This document shows positions 5,498 to 5,522 of a stretch of 5,522 nt of DNA, piece after piece (positions within the stretch are counted from its first letter, which is position 1; each line of letters begins with the position of its first letter). Both the position numbers and the translations under genes were made by a program. The DNA lies in the NCBI GenBank assembly GCA_002297865.1, contig DBKX01000192.1, positions 1 to 5,522 on the forward strand, in the 5' to 3' direction. Under the pieces are notes generated by a model. The model had not been told where the DNA came from, searched no databases, and saw only the letters and a program-made list of their open reading frames with translations. This DNA is from Lachnoclostridium sp. UBA739 (GTDB lineage: Bacteria; Bacillota_A; Clostridia; Lachnospirales; Lachnospiraceae).

Positions 5498-5522
5498 GGC
5501 TACTGCTACTGATAACTGAAAC

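Larger units (their letters stand above)
5411..5522 (-). CRISPR. CRISPR array, type II-B (two repeats, one spacer, cut by window end)
   Basis: Two identical 37-nt repeats lie at 5411-5447 and 5486-5522, with a 38-nt spacer at 5448-5485. On the plus strand the repeat starts GTTTCAATTATAGG and ends GATAACTGAAAC; the ACTGAAAC end is shared with the plus-strand repeats of the Francisella and Legionella II-B arrays as I recall them. The strand assigned is minus: the tracrRNA candidate is on the minus strand, and crRNA would then read spacer followed by GUUUCAGUUAUCAG, as for FnCas9. The repeat flanks (5410 and 5485) differ, so 37 is the true left limit; the right limit of repeat 2 is at the edge. 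More units surely follow outside. Repeat 1 would then be the leader-distal end, though it shows no decay. Confidence 0.95.

Overview
The window holds most of a type II-B CRISPR-Cas locus, the Francisella novicida / Legionella-like subtype. It carries the C-terminal two thirds of a large Cas9, complete cas1, cas2 and cas4, a probable antisense tracrRNA, and the first two repeats of a CRISPR array. Both edges cut features: cas9 is open at the left edge and the array runs to the last base on the right. The DNA is AT-rich throughout, with A/T-ending codons and the standard genetic code (TGG for Trp, TGA as stop). Known II-B loci are mostly proteobacterial (Francisella, Legionella, Sutterella, Wolinella). 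A low-GC proteobacterium or a relative is therefore likely, but the genus cannot be named from this window.

Layout, left to right. Bases 2-3301 (+) encode Cas9 from the end of its recognition lobe through RuvC-II, HNH, RuvC-III and the C-terminal PAM-interacting region. Cas1 (3309-4310), Cas2 (4315-4611) and Cas4 (4598-5185) follow on the same strand with gaps of 7 and 4 nt and then a 14-nt overlap, so they form one operon. The cas promoter lies upstream of the window. Bases 5186-5410 hold no protein gene. They contain, on the minus strand, a tracrRNA candidate with a 20-nt anti-repeat and an extended -10 promoter, then a tandem pair of terminator-like units. Two identical 37-nt repeats flank one 38-nt spacer at 5411-5522.

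How it works together. Cas1-Cas2 integrate new spacers, and Cas4 (a RecB-family nuclease with an Fe-S cluster) probably trims or selects prespacers. Cas9, loaded with a crRNA:tracrRNA duplex, cuts DNA targets with its HNH and RuvC domains. The tracrRNA and the array both appear to be read from the minus strand, towards the cas operon.

The most interesting signal is regulatory. Read on the minus strand, every repeat carries a perfect TATAAT six bases before its 3' end, which would place a transcription start at about the first spacer base. The tracrRNA promoter shows almost the same 12-base block (TATACTAGAAAC against TATAATTGAAAC) with the same spacing. This suggests repeat-embedded crRNA promoters, as known for some type II-C systems, and a possible common origin of the tracrRNA promoter and the repeat.
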